From assembly GCA_031296165.1 (NCBI GenBank), contig JARLGF010000110.1, positions 1 to 34,497 of the forward strand: a DNA stretch of 34,497 bases, written 5' to 3'. Source of the stretch: Occallatibacter sp. (GTDB lineage Bacteria > Acidobacteriota > Terriglobia > Terriglobales > Acidobacteriaceae). A program made the position numbers and the translations under genes. The notes below the pieces were generated by a model. The model searched no databases and was not told the DNA's origin. It worked only from the letters and a program-made list of their open reading frames with translations. Shown one piece after another: positions 1 to 10,101 of this stretch. Each line of letters starts with the position of its first letter. Position 1 is the first letter of the stretch.

Positions 1-1451
1 AGATCGACATCGATCATCAGCAGGGAGAGCGGCGTGCGCTCGCGCATGCCACGGCGCCACTCGGCGGTGAGGCAACTGTCGAATCGACGGCGATTGGCCA
101 ATCCTGTCAGACTATCGGTGATGGCTAGGGCCTCGACGGCATGGTAGGCATTCTGGAGGAGTTCCTCGGCTTGCTTGCGCTCGGAGATGTCGCGCACCAC
201 GTTCAAAATTCCGTAAGGGGTGCCCGTTTTCGGTTCGCGGGTAACCAGTAATCTGGATTCCACCCAAACGTACTCTCCGCTGTGCTTGCGGACGCGCATT
301 TCCATCGTTGCGCTATCGCCGGCAGAGCCCAATCCTTTTACCTTTGCCTCTGCTTCCTGCCGGTCCTCAGGATGAATAAGGTCGAAGTATCCTTGCCTTA
401 TTAGATCTTTCGGCATCCATCCACCCAGATTCTCGGCTGCCGAGGTTATGTACCTGCGATTGCCCTTGAGATCGGCGAGAATGATCGCGTCGCGGGAGTT
501 TTCGGTGATCAGCGCGTGCAGGGAGACAATTTTCCTGAGCCGCCGCTCCATGGCCTCCTGGCTCTCCAGCACGACTGACGCGCTGTAGAGCATGAAGATT
601 GCAGACATAATGTAGATCTGGAGGATGATCGACGGCTCAACCGTGCCGAGGAACGTGGACACGGCAAACGGGCCCTGACCGCGAAAGGTGTACCAGCCGC
701 TCACGGTGGCGACGAAGAGTGTAGACATTGCGGCCCAGCCCATCCCCATGTGAAGCAGAATCAGAAGCAGGACAGGATAGAGAATATATGTTACAGGAGC
801 ACTGTTTTGAGAAAATATGGCCGGAGTTGCAACAACCAGCAGGAGCACATAAAGACAATTTGACTTCGCGGCCAGAATATTCTCAAAGCGTGTGCGGAAG
901 ATCGCCATGCAGGCCGGGGTGGTAATGGCTACTCCCATTCCGTCGGCAACGATTCCTTGCAGCATCCAGGCTCCCGGTGCGGTGTGCATCCAGAGGACGG
1001 CGACCAGCGCGTAGATCGCGCCGATCGTCAGCGGGCCGGCCAGTACGCCATAGGCAATGAAGCGAAGGAGATATGCTGGATTGGTAAAATGCGGAAACAC
1101 TCCTGCCCGCATGCGCAACAGGTATGCGCTGATAAGGGCTTCAAGCAGATTCAGAACCGTCAACACCATGTAGTTTTGCCATTGACGGCTGACCAGCACG
1201 CAGCCGGCTGTCTGGGCCGCGAAAGCGACGATGAGATAGGCGGCCCAACGCCTGCGAGGTTCCAGAAGAAGAAACGCGAGTAGAACACCGTTGGCGATCC
1301 ATATCAGATGGTTGGCCAGGGTTTCGGTGCGGACAACGAATGTAGCCAGGGTGACAAAGAAGAAGCATTCGGCTAGACGCACGGCAAACCCTTGCCTGCG
1401 CAAGCGCCGTACACCGGCGGAGTTTCTCGTCGATGCGGCGTTTTGGTACAT
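1..1451 (-). CDS. Membrane-anchored PAS-GGDEF diguanylate cyclase (3' end outside window)
   Basis: This ORF is not in the supplied track because it runs off the window edge. Translating the minus strand from the ATG at 1451 gives about 483 residues. The first ~300 form a series of hydrophobic helices resembling a MASE1-type membrane sensor. A PAS domain follows ([17 protein letters not shown], then a PAC-like stretch ending [12 protein letters not shown]), and then the start of a GGDEF domain ([13 protein letters not shown]-like, here [17 protein letters not shown], and [10 protein letters not shown] at the edge). The GGDEF signature itself lies beyond base 1, so catalytic competence cannot be judged. 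The start is supported by AGGAG seven to eight bases upstream. The family makes cyclic-di-GMP in response to a signal sensed at the membrane or by PAS. It is separated from the lipoprotein gene by 107 bp, so it may be transcribed independently. Confidence 0.85.
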   Translation of the reverse strand, partial: MYQNAASTRNSAGVRRLRRQGFAVRLAECFFFVTLATFVVRTETLANHLIWIANGVLLAFLLLEPRRRWAAYLIVAFAAQTAGCVLVSRQWQNYMVLTVLNLLEALISAYLLRMRAGVFPHFTNPAYLLRFIAYGVLAGPLTIGAIYALVAVLWMHTAPGAWMLQGIVADGMGVAITTPACMAIFRTRFENILAAKSNCLYVLLLVVATPAIFSQNSAPVTYILYPVLLLILLHMGMGWAAMSTLFVATVSGWYTFRGQGPFAVSTFLGTVEPSIILQIYIMSAIFMLYSASVVLESQEAMERRLRKIVSLHALITENSRDAIILADLKGNRRYITSAAENLGGWMPKDLIRQGYFDLIHPEDRQEAEAKVKGLGSAGDSATMEMRVRKHSGEYVWVESRLLVTREPKTGTPYGILNVVRDISERKQAEELLQNAYHAVEALAITDSLTGLANRRRFDSCLTAEWRRGMRERTPLSLLMIDVD

Positions 1452-1558
1452 CTGTCTCTCCTGTTCCTTTTATCGGTAGGAATCCTTGAGAGAAGAGAGA
1501 AAAAACGCCGGTTTGTCGAGGTGGTTCTGCAACTTTATAGGGAGTCTTCGTACTGCAA

Positions 1559-1927
1559 TCAGGGCTTCGGACTCAACTGGGGATGGAACTCCGCTTTGCC
1601 TCCGGGAAGCAGCACAATTTCCAGCCGTCCCTCTTGCCGCTCGGCCACGGTGGGCCCGTCTATCTCTACCTGATGGCCGTCGCTGGCCGTGAACTGTACC
1701 TTCAGTGGACCGCTGCCGCGCAACTGAATCCGGTAGTGAAACTCGGCGTTTGCGGACAGGCTGCCCGCACCGAAGCTGGCGCTCGGATAGTCCACTTCCA
1801 GCAGTTGAATTGTCCCGCCAGTGTGGTTCTCCACCGTGGTTTCCACGTGATAGGAATGGCACCCGGCAAGCGCCAGCAGCGCCGGCAATACCAGAATGCC
1901 TCCGCATAGGACGCTTCGACCTGTCAT
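1559..1927 (-). CDS. Small predicted lipoprotein of unknown function
   Basis: The product is 122 residues. A hydrophobic signal segment ends in the lipobox LAGC, with Cys at about residue 23, so the mature protein should be lipidated and exported to the envelope. The remainder (VETTVENHTGGTIQLLEVDY and on) looks like a small beta-rich domain; I recognise no family. The ATG overlaps the lpxD stop codon by four bases (ATGA at 1924-1927), which implies translational coupling to lpxD. The function is unknown. The coupling to lipid A synthesis suggests an envelope role, but this is inference only. The longer minus ORF 1470-2045 in another frame is a shadow of this gene and lpxD. Confidence 0.7.
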   Translation of the reverse strand: MTGRSVLCGGILVLPALLALAGCHSYHVETTVENHTGGTIQLLEVDYPSASFGAGSLSANAEFHYRIQLRGSGPLKVQFTASDGHQVEIDGPTVAERQEGRLEIVLLPGGKAEFHPQLSPKP

Positions 1928-3000
1928 TCCCGGCTCTCTTTTCCGTCCGTCGCGCCTTCCGCGGCTTCTCGCGCAGCAACTTTCTTCTCCATGCGGTCCA
2001 GCCGCTTGAGCAGTTCCGGCAGCCGCTGAAAGATCGTGACGGCACGCAGCCAGACGCGGTTGTCGAAGCCCGGCGAGCCGGAGATCACCTTGCCCGCCGG
2101 CACATCGTGCGACACAGCCGATTGCGCCGTCAGAATCACGCCGTCGCCGATCGAGCAGTGACCGGCAATGCCCACCTGGCCGGCCAGAATCACGTTATTG
2201 CCCACCATCGAAGAGCCGGCAAGACCGGTTTGTGAGCACAGCAACGTATTTTCGCCTACATGCGAACCATGGCCAACCTGGACCAGGTTGTCGACCTTCG
2301 TTCCGTCGCCGATCTGGGTTGCGCCCACCGTGGCGCGGTCGATGGTTGCGTTGGCCTGCACATCCACGCGGTTGCCCAGCCGTACCGGTCCCGATTGCGG
2401 GATCTTCTCCCAGTGCCCGGCTTCGTTTTTCGCGAACCCGAAGCCATCCGCTCCAATGATGACGCCATTCTCCAGCGTCACATGGTCGCCCAGGATGCAG
2501 TTTTCCCTGACCACCGCATGGGCATGAGCAAAGAAGTGCTCGCCCGCCTGCACTCCGGGGTAGAGAACCACATGCGGAAGCAGCGTCGCGTGCGCGCCCA
2601 GCCGCACCCCGGGTCCCACCACAACATACGCGCCGATGTGCGCTCCTGCGCCGATCTCGGCTGTGGCGTCAATAACCGCCGTGGGGTGAATGCCGGGTGC
2701 GTACGCCGGAGGCTGGTAGAAAAGGCCCAGCGAGCGGGAAAACGCCAGGTAGGGATTCTTGATCCGCAGCGTTGCAGTAGCAATTTCCTGAAATTCAGGC
2801 TCGACCAGCACGGCGGCAGCCCGCGTTGTGCGCGCCAATCCGGCATAGCGGGGATTGGCCACAAAGGTCACCTCCGTGGGTCCGGCTTCCTCAATTCCTT
2901 TAACGCCTGTAACTTCCAGATCCGCGTTGCCGCGCAACTCCGCGCCCAACCGGCTTGCCAACTCGCCTAACTTCATGGATGAAATTGTACTGGAATGCAT
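1924..3000 (-). CDS. lpxD: UDP-3-O-acylglucosamine N-acyltransferase LpxD
   Basis: A 358-residue protein with an N-terminal LpxD domain (KLGELASRLGAELRG) and a long left-handed beta-helix of hexapeptide repeats (IGAGAHIGAYVVVGPGVRLG and similar). Towards the C terminus the segment QVGHGSHVGENT carries the His expected to be the catalytic base. A charged helix ends the protein (RLPELLKRLDRMEKKVAAREA). LpxD adds the second hydroxyacyl chain, at the 2-amino position, in lipid A synthesis in the cytoplasm, which implies a lipopolysaccharide-type outer membrane. Two starts are possible. The ATG at 3000 has a good AGAAGG upstream, whereas the family-typical Met at 2976 has no visible ribosome binding site, so 3000 is preferred. 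The gene is 54 bp downstream of nuoN on the same strand and may be read through from the nuo cluster. Confidence 0.95.
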   Translation of the reverse strand: MHSSTISSMKLGELASRLGAELRGNADLEVTGVKGIEEAGPTEVTFVANPRYAGLARTTRAAAVLVEPEFQEIATATLRIKNPYLAFSRSLGLFYQPPAYAPGIHPTAVIDATAEIGAGAHIGAYVVVGPGVRLGAHATLLPHVVLYPGVQAGEHFFAHAHAVVRENCILGDHVTLENGVIIGADGFGFAKNEAGHWEKIPQSGPVRLGNRVDVQANATIDRATVGATQIGDGTKVDNLVQVGHGSHVGENTLLCSQTGLAGSSMVGNNVILAGQVGIAGHCSIGDGVILTAQSAVSHDVPAGKVISGSPGFDNRVWLRAVTIFQRLPELLKRLDRMEKKVAAREAAEGATDGKESRE

Positions 3001-3005
3001 GAGAG

Positions 3006-3011
3006 CCTTCT
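3006..3011 (-). promoter_or_regulatory. Ribosome binding site deciding the lpxD start
   Basis: On the minus strand AGAAGG ends five bases before the ATG at 3000. The alternative in-frame ATG at 2976 has no purine-rich Shine-Dalgarno sequence, so this site favours the longer N terminus. Confidence 0.6.
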
Positions 3012-3054
3012 AACGCTGCCGGGACGGCCTTTGCCGTGAGGGCGAAAACAAACT

Positions 3055-4563
3055 TCAGGGTTGAGGCTGCGGCTCGACAGCGATGCCCGGCGTGGCTGCC
3101 TGTGGTGGCGGCGCCTGCAGCGTATGCGCCCCGGACTCGGCTGCGCGCAGCACCTCGCCGGGCACAATGCCCAGCACCAGCGTGGCCGCAACCGCCAACA
3201 GCAAAGCCGCGCCCACCGCAACCCCAACTTGCGGCGCGGGTGCTTCGTTCTTCCTGTCGGCATTCCGCTGCACCGAGGTGAGAACCAGCCGCAGATAGTA
3301 GCCAGCCGCCAGGCCCGAGTTCAGCAGGCCAATGATAGCCAGCCAGATTGCCCCGCCACTCACGGCTGCCGAGAAGGAATAAAACTTGCCGAAGAATCCG
3401 CCCGTGAATGGAATTCCGACCAGCGAAACCAGGAAGAAAATCAGCAGGCTGCCCAGCAGGGGTGAGCGGTAAATGAGCCCACGGTAATCCTCGACCAGCG
3501 GCAGTTGCTCGTCGTAGCCGCTGACCAGCGTGATGACGGCGAAGATGCCCACGTTCATGGCCGCGTAAGCGGCTGTATAGAAACTGGCGGCGGCAATCCC
3601 GCTGTTGCCCAGCCCGGCAAAAGCAGCCAGTAGGTAGCCGGCATGAGCAATTGAAGAGTAGGCCAACATCCGCTTCACGTTTTGCTGGCGCAGCGCGGCC
3701 AGGTTGCCCACGGTCATGGAGAGCACGGCCACAATCCACAGCAGCGGCGACCAGAGCGAGTGCAGCGAGGGGAACATCTCGTACACCACACGCAGCAGCA
3801 GCGCGAAGGCCGCGGCTTTGGGCGCGGTAGAGAGCAGCGCCACCACCGGCGAGGGCGCGCCTTCGTACACATCGGGCGTCCAGACGTGGAAGGGAGCGGC
3901 AGAGACCTTGAAGAGAATGCCCACCAGCATCAGCGCCAGGCCGGCCAGCACGAACAGATGATTCGGCGCCGACGGCACCAGGTAGGAGATCTCGTAAATC
4001 TGCGTGGTTCCGGTAGCGCCAAAGATCAGCGCAATGCCGTAAAGCAGGAATCCTGTGGCAAAGGAGCCCAGGAGGAAGTACTTGATCGCCGCCTCGGGAC
4101 CACGGCCTGTGTCCTTGCGGTAGCCAGCCAGAATGTAAGTGGAGATGGAGGAGATTTCCAGGGCGATGAAGACCAGCAGCAGTTCGACCGCGCCGGTAAG
4201 CAGGCACATGCCCACCGCGCCGAAGACGATCAGGGCGTAGAACTCGCCCTGGTGATGGCTGTCCTCGGGCAATGTATCCAGCGAGAGCAGCAGCGCCACC
4301 AGCACGATGCCGCAGATGAGCACGTGGAAAAAGACGGTAAAGGGGCTGGTCTCAACGGTTGAGTAGAAGCCGGTTCCAACCGGCAGAGAGAGCTGCCAAA
4401 GGCTGGCCCACAGAGCCAGCGTGGTTCCAATCGCGGCCACCCAGCCGAGGGAACGGCGCGGCCATGCGGCCGGCAGCGTCGCGTCAATCAGCATGACGGC
4501 GACACCGGTGAGGGTGAGAACCAGCTCGGGAAGGATGCGGAAAATATCGGGAACAGGATTCAC
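3055..4563 (-). CDS. nuoN: NADH-quinone oxidoreductase subunit N
   Basis: A 502-residue, highly hydrophobic protein of the antiporter-like family with about 14 predicted membrane helices. It is one of the three proton-translocating membrane-arm subunits of complex I. Recognisable stretches include [19 protein letters not shown] and [19 protein letters not shown], which match the NuoN consensus including the lysine- and histidine-bearing helices. The last ~50 residues are Ala/Pro/Gln-rich and probably lie outside the membrane. The gene begins with GTG at 4563, overlapping the nuoM stop as GTGA. It is the last nuo gene of the cluster and precedes lpxD. Confidence 0.95.
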   Translation of the reverse strand: MNPVPDIFRILPELVLTLTGVAVMLIDATLPAAWPRRSLGWVAAIGTTLALWASLWQLSLPVGTGFYSTVETSPFTVFFHVLICGIVLVALLLSLDTLPEDSHHQGEFYALIVFGAVGMCLLTGAVELLLVFIALEISSISTYILAGYRKDTGRGPEAAIKYFLLGSFATGFLLYGIALIFGATGTTQIYEISYLVPSAPNHLFVLAGLALMLVGILFKVSAAPFHVWTPDVYEGAPSPVVALLSTAPKAAAFALLLRVVYEMFPSLHSLWSPLLWIVAVLSMTVGNLAALRQQNVKRMLAYSSIAHAGYLLAAFAGLGNSGIAAASFYTAAYAAMNVGIFAVITLVSGYDEQLPLVEDYRGLIYRSPLLGSLLIFFLVSLVGIPFTGGFFGKFYSFSAAVSGGAIWLAIIGLLNSGLAAGYYLRLVLTSVQRNADRKNEAPAPQVGVAVGAALLLAVAATLVLGIVPGEVLRAAESGAHTLQAPPPQAATPGIAVEPQPQP

Positions 4564-6104
4564 CGCTGGCCCTCCCCTGGGGACGGAATCGAGAACGACG
4601 GTAACAGCAGAACGGATGGTGGCAACACAGCCGATACCTTAGCCTGCGGAGGGTGTACGCCCGTCTGGATCGAGGGGAGCCAGAGCGACGGCGTCACGCC
4701 CAACGCCAGCATCAGCACGGCCAGGGGCGCCAGGATGGCCAACTCGCCAAAGCGTATGTCCTTTGCGGGCTTTGACGCGGCCAGTGCGCTCTCCGGCCCG
4801 TAGAACAGGTGTTGCACCAGGCTCAGCATGTAGACCGCGCCCAGAATTACACCCAGCGAGGCGGCAATCGCCCAGCCGCGGCTGACGCCTATGAATGTGC
4901 TGGAGAAGATGAGGAACTCGCCCACAAAGCCGCTGAGGAAGGGCAGGCCGATCATGGCCAGCGAGGCGAGGACGAAGAGCGTAGCCGCGCGCGGCAGCTT
5001 GCCGGCCAGGCCGCCGTAATCGCCAATCTGGCTGCTGGCGTAGCGATCGTAGAGGAAACCAAGCAGCAGGAACAGTGCTCCATCCACAACGCCGTGGCTG
5101 AGAATCTGGAAGACCGCGCCGCTCATGCCCGTAAGCGTGAAGCCGTAGATGCCTAACACGATCAGGCTCAAATGACTCAGGGCTGCAAAAGCCAGTAGCC
5201 GCCAGAAGTCGCGCTGCACCAGCGCCAGGCACGCGCCGTAGAGAACTCCGATGACGGCCAACGCAATCAGAAGCGGAGCCAACGCCAGGGCTTGTTGTGG
5301 GAACAGGCCGATATGGAAGCGCAGCATGGAATACAGGCCCAGCTTGCCGGCCACCACCATGGCCAGGGCCACGGGCGCTTCACTGAAAGTGTCGGCAAGC
5401 CAGCCGTGCAGCGGGAAGATCGGAACCTTCACGGCAAAGGCAAAGAGAAACGCAAGCGCGATCCAGCAAAGCGGACCGGCGGGGAAGTTCCCGTGGGCAA
5501 TCAGAATCTGTAGCGTGACAAAGTCGAAGCTGCCGGTACGCGCATAGAGCCAAAGGATCGCCACCAGCAGCGGCGCGGAAGGAATGAACGTGAACAGAAA
5601 AAATTTAAGAGCGGCCTTGGGTCCATCCTTGCGGCCGTACATGGCGATCAGCACGGCCATGGGCACCAGCGACAGTTCCCAGAAGCCGTAGTACAACATC
5701 AAATCCAGTGAGAGGAAGACGCCGAACATGGCCGTCTGCTGGACTAAGAAAAGCGCGTAGAAGACCTTGCGCCGTTCCGTAATGGCGTTCCAGCTTGCCA
5801 CTACGCCAACCGGCGCCAGCAGCCCGGTCAGGACCACCAGCCAGAGGCTCAGTCCGTCCACGCCGAGGTGGTAAAAAATCGCCGGATTTTCAATCCACGG
5901 CATGTTGATCTCAAACTGGAAGCCACCCTGATTCAGAACAAAGTGCGCCGGCAGATGAAGCGTAAGGCCGAAGGTGACAAGCGCCGTGATGAGGGCAATC
6001 CAGTTGGGCAGCTTGCGGCGGTCGGGGACCAGGGCCACCAGCACCGCTCCGGCCAGCGGGAGCAGCAGGATCAGCGTGAGAATCGATTGGTTTATCGCGT
6101 TCAT
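4560..6104 (-). CDS. nuoM: NADH-quinone oxidoreductase subunit M
   Basis: A 514-residue antiporter-like membrane subunit of complex I. Visible family stretches are [18 protein letters not shown] near the N terminus, [17 protein letters not shown] (the helix with the conserved glutamate), [20 protein letters not shown], and [19 protein letters not shown]. Length and helix pattern are as expected for NuoM. The ATG start is three bases after the nuoL stop, and the gene overlaps nuoN by four bases. The C terminus ends in a Ser/Pro-rich tail. Its product forms the middle proton channel between NuoL and NuoN in the inner membrane. Confidence 0.96.
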   Translation of the reverse strand: MNAINQSILTLILLLPLAGAVLVALVPDRRKLPNWIALITALVTFGLTLHLPAHFVLNQGGFQFEINMPWIENPAIFYHLGVDGLSLWLVVLTGLLAPVGVVASWNAITERRKVFYALFLVQQTAMFGVFLSLDLMLYYGFWELSLVPMAVLIAMYGRKDGPKAALKFFLFTFIPSAPLLVAILWLYARTGSFDFVTLQILIAHGNFPAGPLCWIALAFLFAFAVKVPIFPLHGWLADTFSEAPVALAMVVAGKLGLYSMLRFHIGLFPQQALALAPLLIALAVIGVLYGACLALVQRDFWRLLAFAALSHLSLIVLGIYGFTLTGMSGAVFQILSHGVVDGALFLLLGFLYDRYASSQIGDYGGLAGKLPRAATLFVLASLAMIGLPFLSGFVGEFLIFSSTFIGVSRGWAIAASLGVILGAVYMLSLVQHLFYGPESALAASKPAKDIRFGELAILAPLAVLMLALGVTPSLWLPSIQTGVHPPQAKVSAVLPPSVLLLPSFSIPSPGEGQR

Positions 6105-6107
6105 TCT

Positions 6108-8048
6108 CTAGTGCCCCGCCATGGTGAGGTGAATTCCGAAACCGGCCAGAACTGTGGCCCAGGGAACAACGACAAAAAGCAGCAGTGCCGCGGCGCCCGC
6201 GGCCAGCCACGCCGCATACGAGCGCAGATTGCCCGACTGCCAGCGTTGCAGAATCGCTCCCGCATACGTTGCCGTGCCGCCCAGCAGCCATGCCGTTCCG
6301 CCCAGCAGAGCCTTGTCCACAACCCAGTCCAGCAGGTAATGGGAAACGGCAAACAGCGGCTTGACGACCGATGCGCCGTAGAACTCGTCGACGTAGTATT
6401 TGTGGGCGAGCAGGCTGTAGCTGCCGGGAAGAGCCTCGGCCAGCTCCGCCGCACGCGCGGGTTTTTGCCGGTAAACCAGGTCTGCTATAAACCAGCCAAG
6501 CAGGGCTACAACTACGGCGGCAATGCTCAGGATCAGTTCAAGCTGCGCGCTGCCGGCCGTGGACCTTGTGCCGACAGACGGAGCCAGAAAAGCGCCAAAA
6601 CGCTCGCTGCCAATCCAGCCGCCGCAGATCGAGAGCAGCGCCAGAATCACCAGCGGCACGGCCATTGACCAGGGATTGGCGTGGGGATGGTCCACTTCGC
6701 CGCGCGGCTTGCCCAGGAAGGCCATGTACCACAGGCGAAACATATAGAACGAGGTCAGCAGTGCGGTAAGCAAGCCGACAAACCACAACACCAGGCCGCT
6801 GCCGCCCTGCACAAAAGCTGCGTAGAGAATCGCGTCCTTTGAGAAGAATCCGGCAAGGGGAAAGAAGCCCGCAATCGCCAGTACGCCTACCGTGGTCATA
6901 GCAAAAGTAACCGGCATCTTCTTCCACAGGCCGCCCATCTTGCGCAGGTCCTGCTCTCCGCCTAGCGAGTGAATCACCGCGCCGGCGGCAAGAAAGAGCA
7001 GTGCCTTGAAGAAGGCGTGAGTCATCAGGTGGAAGATAGCCGCTGAATAAGCCGCAACGCCGCAGCCCAGAAACATGTAACCCAGTTGCGAGATGGTGGA
7101 GTAGGCCAGCACCCGCTTGATGTCGTTCTGCACCAGGCCGATGGTGGCTGCGAACAGCGCCGTTGCTGCGCCGATCACCGCAACCACGCCGAGCGCGAAC
7201 GGCGAGTGGTCGAACAGCACATGCGTCCGGGCAATCATGTACACGCCGGCCGTGACCATGGTGGCGGCATGTATGAGTGCGGAGACCGGCGTGGGGCCTT
7301 CCATCGCGTCGGGCAGCCAGATATAGAGCGGGAGCTGCGCGCTCTTGCCGGTTGCGCCGAGTAACAGGCAGAGTGCGATGACGGTAAGAATGCCGCCCTG
7401 CCAGCCGGGGTCTTGGCCGAGCTTGGCGCCAATCTCGCTGAAGGTCAGCGTGCCGAAGTTGGCCAGCAGCAGAAACATGCCGATCAGAAAGCCCAGGTCG
7501 CCGATGCGATTGACGATGAAGGCCTTTTTGCCTGCGTTTGCCGCCGAGTCTTTATGGAAATAGAACCCGATCAGCAGGTACGACGCCAGACCCACGCCTT
7601 CCCAGCCTACGAACATCAGCAGGGCATTGCCGGCCAGCACCAGCAGGGTCATGAAAAACAGGAATAGGTTCAGGAAGCTGAAGTACCGCGCGTATCCCTC
7701 TTCGTCGCTCATGTAACCCACGGAGTAGACGTGAATCAGGAGGCCGACGCCGGTGACCACCAGCAGCATCACCAGGGAAAGCTGGTCCAGAACCAGGCTG
7801 AAGTCGATGTGCAGCGTGCCGGCGTTGATCCAGGGCGACGGGCAGGTTTCAACGTAGGGCAGGGAACCGATACCGGTTTGAAAGAAGCCCTGCGCGGCGC
7901 TGAGCACTACGCCGAATGCGGCCAGAGGCGCCAGCAGCGCAATCGTGGTTACCAGCCACTTGGGCAACCGGGAGCCGAGGATTCCGTTCAGCAGAAACCC
8001 TGCAAAGGGCAACAGCGGAATCAGCCAGAGATGGAGTGATCCGTTCAT
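6108..8048 (-). CDS. nuoL: NADH-quinone oxidoreductase subunit L
   Basis: The track ORF extends to 8192, but the first ~48 codons are an out-of-frame reading of nuoK. The start chosen is the ATG at 8048, giving [18 protein letters not shown] and 646 residues, and this start overlaps the nuoK stop as ATGA. Conserved NuoL stretches include [49 protein letters not shown] (quoted in part) and [18 protein letters not shown] long C-terminal region (residues ~500-646) should hold the lateral helix and final transmembrane anchor. NuoL is the distal proton-pumping subunit. No frameshift or truncation is seen. Confidence 0.96.
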   Translation of the reverse strand: MNGSLHLWLIPLLPFAGFLLNGILGSRLPKWLVTTIALLAPLAAFGVVLSAAQGFFQTGIGSLPYVETCPSPWINAGTLHIDFSLVLDQLSLVMLLVVTGVGLLIHVYSVGYMSDEEGYARYFSFLNLFLFFMTLLVLAGNALLMFVGWEGVGLASYLLIGFYFHKDSAANAGKKAFIVNRIGDLGFLIGMFLLLANFGTLTFSEIGAKLGQDPGWQGGILTVIALCLLLGATGKSAQLPLYIWLPDAMEGPTPVSALIHAATMVTAGVYMIARTHVLFDHSPFALGVVAVIGAATALFAATIGLVQNDIKRVLAYSTISQLGYMFLGCGVAAYSAAIFHLMTHAFFKALLFLAAGAVIHSLGGEQDLRKMGGLWKKMPVTFAMTTVGVLAIAGFFPLAGFFSKDAILYAAFVQGGSGLVLWFVGLLTALLTSFYMFRLWYMAFLGKPRGEVDHPHANPWSMAVPLVILALLSICGGWIGSERFGAFLAPSVGTRSTAGSAQLELILSIAAVVVALLGWFIADLVYRQKPARAAELAEALPGSYSLLAHKYYVDEFYGASVVKPLFAVSHYLLDWVVDKALLGGTAWLLGGTATYAGAILQRWQSGNLRSYAAWLAAGAAALLLFVVVPWATVLAGFGIHLTMAGH

Positions 8049-8368
8049 AGTTTCATCAGGTCGATACGGTCGACGGCCAGGGTAGCGCGAGCGCGGAAGA
8101 CAGCAATAATGATGGCCAGTCCCACGGCAGCTTCCGCCGCGGCCACCGTCATCACAAAGAAAACAAAAATCTGACCTTTCACCGCATGCCATTGGTGGGC
8201 GAAGGTCACAAAGGAAAGATTGACGCCGTTGAGCATCAGCTCAATCGACATGAAGACGGTGATCAGGTTGCGCTTGATGAGAAATCCGACAACGCCGAGC
8301 GAAAACAGCGCCGCACTCAGCAGCAGATACCAGGAGAGAGGGACTTCCTGCGAAAAAATGGAGTTCAC
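8045..8368 (-). CDS. nuoK: NADH-quinone oxidoreductase subunit K
   Basis: A 107-residue protein with three predicted membrane helices. The motif [16 protein letters not shown] carries the conserved glutamate of helix 2, and [17 protein letters not shown] carries the second conserved glutamate, as in NuoK/ND4L. The start is GTG at 8368, overlapping the nuoJ stop as GTGA, and the stop overlaps the nuoL start as ATGA. The protein sits between NuoJ and the antiporter-like subunits and links quinone chemistry to proton pumping. Confidence 0.96.
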   Translation of the reverse strand: MNSIFSQEVPLSWYLLLSAALFSLGVVGFLIKRNLITVFMSIELMLNGVNLSFVTFAHQWHAVKGQIFVFFVMTVAAAEAAVGLAIIIAVFRARATLAVDRIDLMKL

Positions 8369-8910
8369 TTGCCCGTCCTTTCCCGGTTTCCCTGAGGCTC
8401 TCCGCTGCCGTGGCGGGCCAGGGCAACAGCGCCCAGAATCGCGATGAGAATCAGTATGGAAGTGACCTCAAAGGGCAGCAGCAGTTGGGTGAACAGCACC
8501 GAACTCAGCTCTTCGATATTGGTTTTGCCGCTGGCGTCGGTGAGGCCTTCGCCCAGCGTCGCCACGCCCAGCCCTTGCGCCTTCAGAATCACGGTGGCGA
8601 TAACAGCCAGAATTGCTACGACCGCGGGAAATCCCACCGCGCGCGCCGAACGGCTGCCCATAGTGCGCTCTTCGCGCCCGGCGTTGAGCAGCATCACTAC
8701 AAAGGTGAACAGCACCATGATGGCGCCGGCGTAGACAATGACCTGTGCAATGGCCAGAAACTCCGCACCCAGCAGAAGATAAAGCACGGCCAGCGAGGTC
8801 ATCACCACGATCAGCGACAGGGCGCTGGTGATGGGATGGCTCTGGAGCAGGAGATTGATGGCTCCAGCCAGGCAGAATCCGGCAAACAGAAAAAACAGAA
8901 TCAGGTGCAT
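8365..8910 (-). CDS. nuoJ: NADH-quinone oxidoreductase subunit J
   Basis: The track ORF starts at 8943, but the ATG at 8910 ([20 protein letters not shown]) has AGGGA about five bases upstream and matches the family N terminus, so 181 residues are called. There are five predicted membrane helices, including [23 protein letters not shown] with the pi-bulge-type conserved region. The downstream overlap with nuoK indicates coupling. Upstream there are only 107 bases before the nuoH stop. In most clusters nuoI lies here; no ferredoxin-like CxxCxxCxxxCP coding is present in any frame. Confidence 0.95.
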   Translation of the reverse strand: MHLILFFLFAGFCLAGAINLLLQSHPITSALSLIVVMTSLAVLYLLLGAEFLAIAQVIVYAGAIMVLFTFVVMLLNAGREERTMGSRSARAVGFPAVVAILAVIATVILKAQGLGVATLGEGLTDASGKTNIEELSSVLFTQLLLPFEVTSILILIAILGAVALARHGSGEPQGNRERTGK

Positions 8911-9017
8911 CGTTCCCTGACGTTCAGGCTTGAACCGGCGCAAATAAACCGGCTGGTTAAGGAGAAGGACTCACGAGCAAACTGCTCAGGCTCCGTGGAA
9001 TCCATCCCGATTGTAAA

Positions 9018-10064
9018 TCAGTGGTACGCAAGCCAAAGGCTTGTACCCAGAATGTTCAGCATGGCCAGCGGCATTAAGTAGCGCCATCCAAAGTTCATCA
9101 GCTGGTCATAGCGGAAGCGCGGCAGCGTGCCCCGCACCCAGACATACAAAAACAGGAAGCAAAAGACCTTGGCCACAAACCAGAAGATGGGGAAAAACGC
9201 GTGAACCAGGATGTTCTGTGGCGGAGGCATCAGGTCGCCCATCGGGCTGGTCCAGCCGCCCAGAAACATCAGCGTGGCCACGCAACCCACGGTGATCATG
9301 TTGCCATACTCGGCCATGAAGAACATGGCGAACTTCATTGAGCTGTATTCGGTGTGGTAGCCGCCGGTCAGTTCGCTCTCTGCCTCGGGCAGATCGAAGG
9401 GGGAGCGGTTGGTCTCGGCAAACGCGGCCATCAGGTAAATGAAGAAGGCTACAAACTGCAATCCGCCGAAGATGTTCCAGGTGACAATCCCTTTCTCGGC
9501 CTGTTTCTCCACGATCACGCGCAGGTTGAGCGAGCCGGTCTGCAGTACAACGCCCACCAGAGAAAGTCCCAGCGCCAGCTCGTAGCTAATCAACTGCGCC
9601 GAAGAACGAAGCGAACCCAGCAACGAGTATTTGTTGTTCGACGACCATCCGGCTAGCGCAATGCCGTAGACCCCGATCGAAGTGACGCCCAGAATCACCA
9701 GAAGCCCGATGTTGATGTCGGAGATCTGAAAGAAATGAATGCCGCCGGGCCCCACGTTGGGCTCGCCGAAGGGCACCACGGCGATGGATATCAGCGCGCA
9801 ACCCAGCGCCAGAATCGGCGCCAGCAGGTACAGCGGCCGATACACGCCGGTAGGAATAATGTCTTCCTTGAGGAAGGACTTTGCTCCATCCACCAGCGGC
9901 TGCAGCAGTCCGAACGGTCCCACGCGGCTGGGTCCCCAGCGGTTCTGGATGCGGCCCACGAGTTTGCGCTCCAGCAGCACGGTATAGGCGATGCCGAGCA
10001 GCATCACCACCGTCACCACGGCCACCTTGAGCAAGCTCCAAAGAAAAAATACGAGAATCGTCAC
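9018..10064 (-). CDS. nuoH: NADH-quinone oxidoreductase subunit H
   Basis: A 348-residue membrane subunit. Family signatures are RIQNRWGPSRVGPFGLLQPL near the N terminus, GYHTEYSSMKFAMFFMAEYG and AETNRSPFDLPEAESEL, the last forming part of the quinone-site loop. The GTG start at 10064 is preceded by GAAGG five bases away. It lies 37 bases after the nuoG stop. NuoH connects the quinone chamber (with NuoB and NuoD) to the membrane arm. Its direct partner genes nuoB and nuoI are missing from this cluster. Confidence 0.96.
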   Translation of the reverse strand: MTILVFFLWSLLKVAVVTVVMLLGIAYTVLLERKLVGRIQNRWGPSRVGPFGLLQPLVDGAKSFLKEDIIPTGVYRPLYLLAPILALGCALISIAVVPFGEPNVGPGGIHFFQISDINIGLLVILGVTSIGVYGIALAGWSSNNKYSLLGSLRSSAQLISYELALGLSLVGVVLQTGSLNLRVIVEKQAEKGIVTWNIFGGLQFVAFFIYLMAAFAETNRSPFDLPEAESELTGGYHTEYSSMKFAMFFMAEYGNMITVGCVATLMFLGGWTSPMGDLMPPPQNILVHAFFPIFWFVAKVFCFLFLYVWVRGTLPRFRYDQLMNFGWRYLMPLAMLNILGTSLWLAYH

Positions 10065-10101
10065 GTGCCTTCAGCCTCTTCTTCCAACCAATAACAACAA
10101 A

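Noticed and set aside
2900-4207. 435-residue minus ORF
   Set aside because: It is an alternative frame of nuoN; its Arg/Ala/Gly-rich sequence shows no membrane pattern.
8911-9017. Remnant of nuoI
   Set aside because: The 107-bp gap contains no Cys-rich ferredoxin motif in any frame, so there is no sign of a decayed nuoI.
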